Positions 1-5,051 of a stretch of DNA of 5,051 nt are shown piece after piece. The DNA comes from an uncultured Mesorhizobium sp. (lineage in GTDB: Bacteria; Pseudomonadota; Alphaproteobacteria; Rhizobiales; Rhizobiaceae): the NCBI GenBank assembly GCA_950071955.1, contig CATMOC010000332.1, positions 1 to 5,051 of the forward strand, in the 5' to 3' direction. Below the pieces are notes generated by a model that had not been told where the DNA came from, did no database searches, and saw only the letters and a program-made list of their open reading frames with translations. The position numbers and the translations under genes are program-made. How positions within the stretch are numbered: the first letter of the stretch is position 1; every line of letters starts with the position of its first letter.

Positions 1-396
1 CTGTTGGTGGTCCGCGTCGGGCACGCCCTGCATCGTGGTCATCACGTCGACCGGGAACAGCGCCGAGAAGTCCTGCACGAAGTCGAAGCCGTCCGGGTCC
101 ACCGCGCCGAGGTGGCGATCGACCAACTGCACCACCAGATCCCGTTTGGCCTGGATAGCCCGGGGCGTGAAGACCTTGTTGAGCAGGCTGCGCATCCGCC
201 GGTGTTGCGGCGGATCCATCGCGATGATCGACCCGTGCTCGGTGGGCCGGCCGGTGCGGACCTGCGCGAGGTCCACCCCGTACGCCGAGGAAAAGGTTTC
301 GTGGTCCTTGAAGGCCTCTGCCACATCGGCGTGCCGGGTCAGCGCGTAGAAGTCATATTGCTCGCTGTAGTACACCGGCGCCTCGGCGCGCATCCG
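1..396 (-). CDS. Cytochrome P450, internal fragment (both ends missing)
   Basis: Read on the minus strand, with codons ending at bases 3, 6, 9 and so on, this is an uninterrupted P450 N-terminal half of about 132 residues. It starts with [20 protein letters not shown] (396 down to 337) and continues through [20 protein letters not shown]. The helix C motif [10 protein letters not shown] (219 down to 190) carries the His (codon 202-204) and the Arg four residues later (190-192) that contact the heme propionates in this family. It then runs through FTPRAI and the segment [20 protein letters not shown] to the window edge. The oxygen-binding I helix, the ExxR motif and the Cys heme ligand would lie to the left, outside the window. 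About 25-40 N-terminal residues and the start codon are missing, because the reading gives way to glgB on the opposite strand. The family is soluble heme monooxygenases needing separate redox partners; the substrate cannot be inferred. The style resembles mycobacterial P450s, from memory. P450 identity is secure; whether it truly neighbours glgB is doubtful. Confidence 0.9.
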
Positions 397-399
397 GCC
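379..399. other. Junction between P450 fragment and glgB, with dual-coding microhomology
   Basis: P450 homology on the minus strand and GlgB homology on the plus strand meet here. Bases 382-396 give LGAHP on plus, the conserved start of the GlgB CBM48 region, and RMRAE on minus, the conserved segment before APV in P450s. Left of 379 the plus-strand reading has no GlgB character. Right of about 400 the minus-strand reading has no secure P450 character. The exact breakpoint cannot be fixed because the shared stretch fits both genes. No inverted repeat, target-site duplication or transposase sequence is visible around it. Confidence 0.7.
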
Positions 400-2199
400 G
401 AGGTCGGCGGCGTGCAGGGCGTGGTCTTCTGCGTCTGGGCGCCGAACGCGCGGCGCGTCAGCGTCGTCGGCGACTTCAACGGCTGGGACGGACGGCGCCA
501 TCCGATGCGAAAGCGCCTTGGCGTCGGCGTCTGGGAACTGTTCGTGCCGGGGATCGGTACCGGCCATCGCTACAAATACGAGATCCTGGGCGTGCATGGC
601 GAACTCCTGCCGCTGAAGACCGATCCGCTGTCCTTCGCGTCCGAGGTTCCGCCCGCAACCGCCTCCATCGCCTGCGGCTTGCCCAAGTACGAGTGGGGCG
701 ACGATGGCTGGATGTCGCAGCGCGCGGCGCGGCATGCGAAATCCGAGCCCGTGTCGATCTACGAGGTCCATCTCGGCAGCTGGCGTCGCGGCGCCGGCGG
801 CGAGACGCTGGACTACGACGCGCTCGCGGAACTGCTCGTCTCCTACGTCAAGGAGATGGGCTTCACCCATGTCGAACTGCTGCCGATCAGCGAGCATCCC
901 TTCTCGGGGTCCTGGGGCTATCAGCCGATCGGGCTGTTCGCCCCCACCAGCCGTTTCGGCTCGCCGAAGGAGTTCGCCCATTTCGTCGACACGCTGCACC
1001 AGGCGGGCATCGGCGTCATCATCGACTGGGTGCCGGCGCATTTTCCGTCCGACGCGCACGGTCTGGTGCGCTTCGACGGGACGGCGCTCTACGAGCACGA
1101 GGATCCGCGGCTCGGATACCATCAGGACTGGAACACGCTGATCTATAATTTCGGTCGCGTGGAAGTCTCGAACTTCCTCCAGGCCAGCGCCCTGTTCTGG
1201 CTTGACCAGTACCACATCGACGCATTGCGCGTGGATGCTGTCGCTTCGATGCTCTACCTCGACTACAGCCGCAAGGCGGGCGAGTGGATCCCCAACCGGC
1301 ATGGCGGCAACGAAAATCTCGACGCCATCGCCTTCCTGCGCGACACCAACCAGCGGATCGCCGACCTTCATCCCGGCACGCTGACGATCGCGGAGGAATC
1401 CCCCGCATGGCCCGGCGTCAGCCGGCCGGTCGGCGATGGCGGTCTCGGATTCAACTACAAGTGGAACATGGGCTGGATGCACGATACGCTGGCCTATATC
1501 AGCCTTGATCCCGTGCATCGCAAACACCATCACCATCAGATGACGTTCGGGCTGGTCTACGCCTTCTCGGAGAACTTCGTCCTTCCGATCTCGCACGACG
1601 AGGTTGTGCACGGCAAAGGCTCGCTTCTGGGTTGGAAGCCTGGCGACCGCTGGCAGAAGTTCGCCAACCTGCGCACCTACCTGTCCTTCATGTGGACGCA
1701 TCCCGGCAAGAAACTGCTCTTCATGGGCTGCGAATTCGGCCAGGAGCGCGAGTGGAACCACGACCAGTCGCTCGACTGGCACCTGCTGGACGATCCGATG
1801 CATGCGGGTGTAAAGTCGCTGGTGCGCGATCTGAACATGCTCTATCGCGACCTTCCCGCCCTGCACGAACTGGATTGCGACCCCGCCGGTTTCGATTGGC
1901 TCGGCGCCGACGACGCGGAGAACAGCGTCTACTCGTTCGTCCGCCGCGGCCGCAACGGCTCTCCCGTGATCGTCCTGTGCAACATGACCCCGATGCCGAG
2001 GCCCGGCTACCGCGTCGGCGCGCCCAGCGCCGGCAAGTGGGCCGTTCGTTTCAACAGCGACGCCGCCGAATATGGCGGTTCGGGCGTCGGCAGCACGGAA
2101 CAAGTGGAAACCGAGGCCGTTACGTGGCACGGCAGGCCGCAATCGCTGGAGCTCGATCTGCCACCGCTCGCAGCGGTTGTCCTCGCTCCTGCCGAGTAA
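382..2199 (+). CDS. glgB: 1,4-alpha-glucan (glycogen) branching enzyme, 5'-truncated
   Basis: GlgB cuts an alpha-1,4 glucan chain and rejoins it as an alpha-1,6 branch during cytoplasmic glycogen synthesis (GH13). About 605 residues are present; E. coli GlgB has 728. The CBM48 domain begins at [16 protein letters not shown] (382-429), spaced as in the E. coli enzyme, followed by [20 protein letters not shown]. The catalytic barrel follows: YEVHLGSW (760-783), region [11 protein letters not shown] (1024-1053), nucleophile Asp in [10 protein letters not shown] (codon 1234-1236), acid/base Glu in AEES (1393-1395) and the transition-state Asp in [11 protein letters not shown] (1597-1599). The C-terminal beta domain ends with [17 protein letters not shown] and TAA. 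All catalytic residues are intact. What is missing is the roughly 110-130 residue N-terminal domain, the start codon and the promoter. The frame stays open upstream to base 4, but that part is antisense to the P450 gene and is not GlgB. glgX follows after 7 bases. Confidence 0.95.
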   Translation, partial: LGAHPAEVGGVQGVVFCVWAPNARRVSVVGDFNGWDGRRHPMRKRLGVGVWELFVPGIGTGHRYKYEILGVHGELLPLKTDPLSFASEVPPATASIACGLPKYEWGDDGWMSQRAARHAKSEPVSIYEVHLGSWRRGAGGETLDYDALAELLVSYVKEMGFTHVELLPISEHPFSGSWGYQPIGLFAPTSRFGSPKEFAHFVDTLHQAGIGVIIDWVPAHFPSDAHGLVRFDGTALYEHEDPRLGYHQDWNTLIYNFGRVEVSNFLQASALFWLDQYHIDALRVDAVASMLYLDYSRKAGEWIPNRHGGNENLDAIAFLRDTNQRIADLHPGTLTIAEESPAWPGVSRPVGDGGLGFNYKWNMGWMHDTLAYISLDPVHRKHHHHQMTFGLVYAFSENFVLPISHDEVVHGKGSLLGWKPGDRWQKFANLRTYLSFMWTHPGKKLLFMGCEFGQEREWNHDQSLDWHLLDDPMHAGVKSLVRDLNMLYRDLPALHELDCDPAGFDWLGADDAENSVYSFVRRGRNGSPVIVLCNMTPMPRPGYRVGAPSAGKWAVRFNSDAAEYGGSGVGSTEQVETEAVTWHGRPQSLELDLPPLAAVVLAPAE

Positions 2200-2201
2200 G
2201 G
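2198..2201 (+). promoter_or_regulatory. Ribosome binding site of glgX
   Basis: AAGG, within TAAGGT, overlaps the glgB stop codon TAA and lies 5 bases before the ATG at 2207. It supports that ATG over any start further upstream in the same frame, which would overlap the conserved glgB C-terminus. Its placement suggests that glgX translation is coupled to glgB termination. Confidence 0.6.
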
Positions 2202-2206
2202 TCCTC

Positions 2207-4272
<2,066 letters not shown>

Positions 4273-4276
<4 letters not shown>

Positions 4277-5051
4277 ATGACACGCAGCCGAAGGAATTTC
4301 GGTCCTTCGCAAAAAGCTGGGGTTCGGAGTTCGTACGCGACGGCGAGGTGCGCTTCCGCCTCTGGGCTCCCGGCCTCGACCGTCTCACCTTGCGGCTGAA
4401 TGGCGAGGACCTCCCGATGGCGCGGGGGGAAGACGGCTGGTTCGAGCGTGTCGCGATCGGGGTGGAGGCCGCCGCCGAGTATTCCTTCGTGCTGCCGGAC
4501 GGCGAGGTCGTTCCCGATCCCGCGTCCCGTGCCCAGGCCGGCGACGTGCACGGTCCCTCCCTTGTCGTCGATCCGACTTCCTACCGCTGGCGCCATCCAG
4601 GATGGGCCGGCCGCCCGTGGGAGGAAGCGGTCATTTATGAGCTGCACGTCGGTACGTTCACCGACGAAGGCACGTTCCGGTCCGCGGCTGAGAAGCTCGA
4701 CCATCTCGCCAGCATCGGCGTCACCGCCGTCGAGATCATGCCGGTCGCCCAGTTCGCGGGCAATCGCGGCTGGGGCTACGACGGCGTGCTGCTCTATGCG
4801 CCGCATCCGGCCTACGGCTCGCCGGACGACTTCAAATGGTTCGTCGACGAGGCCCACGCGCGTGGCCTGATGGTGCTTCTCGACGTCGTCTACAACCACT
4901 TCGGCCCCGACGGGAACTATCTGGCCCTCTACGCGCCCGAATTCTTCCATCCCGAGCGGCTCACCCCCTGGGGTGTGGCCATTTCCTACGAACTGGACCC
5001 GGTACAGAGCTTCTTCGCGGAAAACGCGCTCTACTGGCTCGAGGAATACAA
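4273..5051 (+). CDS. treZ: Malto-oligosyltrehalose trehalohydrolase, 3'-truncated by window edge
   Basis: TreZ (GH13) cleaves the alpha-1,4 bond next to the trehalose unit at the end of maltooligosyltrehalose, releasing free trehalose. It acts after TreY in the TreY/TreZ route. About 259 residues are in the window; full-length proteins are about 570-620. Start is GTG, overlapping the glgX stop as GTGA (4273-4276); the ATG at 4277 is in another frame. The N-terminus MNDTQPKEFRSFAKSWGSEF leads into an N-terminal beta domain (VRFRLWAPGLDRLTLRL). Then come the TreZ-specific segments DPASRAQAGDVHGPSLVVDP, VIYELHVGTFTDEGTF (from about residue 120), VEIMPVAQFAGNRGWGYDGV (to residue 172) and region I DVVYNHFGPDGNYL (204-217). 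The nucleophile, acid/base and third catalytic acid lie beyond the right edge and cannot be checked. The HVGTFT and NRGWGYDGV pattern separates it from GlgB and GlgX. treY and malQ are plausible next genes, but that is inference. Confidence 0.94.

Noticed and set aside
1525..1536. Run of four histidines in GlgB, looking like a tag or metal site
   Set aside because: A His-rich HH or HHH segment before the TFG motif is normal at this place in GlgB proteins, including E. coli (HHDKLTFG).
4277..4279. ATG as an alternative treZ start
   Set aside because: It is in a different frame from the TreZ homology. The GTG at 4273 is in frame and has GGAG at good spacing.

Overview
The window holds two unrelated pieces of DNA. 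Bases 1 to about 390 are an internal fragment of a bacterial cytochrome P450 gene on the minus strand. From about 382 to the right edge runs a plus-strand cluster of three GH13-family genes for glycogen and trehalose metabolism: glgB (branching enzyme, 5' end missing), glgX (debranching enzyme, complete) and treZ (maltooligosyltrehalose trehalohydrolase, 3' end off the window).

The DNA is GC-rich throughout. The glgB-glgX-treZ order and the protein sequences suggest a proteobacterium, most likely an alphaproteobacterium of rhizobial type. This is a judgement from memory of the families, not from a search. The P450 fragment resembles the P450s that are abundant in mycobacteria and other actinobacteria (also from memory), so it may come from a different genome.

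Layout: P450 fragment (minus, open at the left edge and cut at its N-terminal end near 390); a junction around 379-399; glgB lacking its N-terminal domain (about 382-2199); a 7-base gap; glgX (2207-4276); a 4-base overlap; treZ (4273 to beyond 5051). There is no gene-free stretch over 300 bases, no RNA gene, no CRISPR array, no mobile-element gene and no terminator that I can see.

How the genes work together: GlgB adds alpha-1,6 branches to glycogen. GlgX removes short outer branches and releases linear maltooligosaccharides. TreZ, with its partner TreY (not in the window), converts maltooligosaccharides to trehalose. The tight packing suggests one transcript with translational coupling, linking glycogen turnover to trehalose production.

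The most notable observation is the junction. The 15 bases 382-396 read as LGAHP of GlgB on the plus strand and as RMRAE of the P450 on the minus strand, and both are conserved motifs in the correct place for their families. This fits an end-to-end chimera made at a short shared sequence, either an assembly or library artefact or an illegitimate recombination. I see no evidence for an undescribed biological system in the rest of the window.
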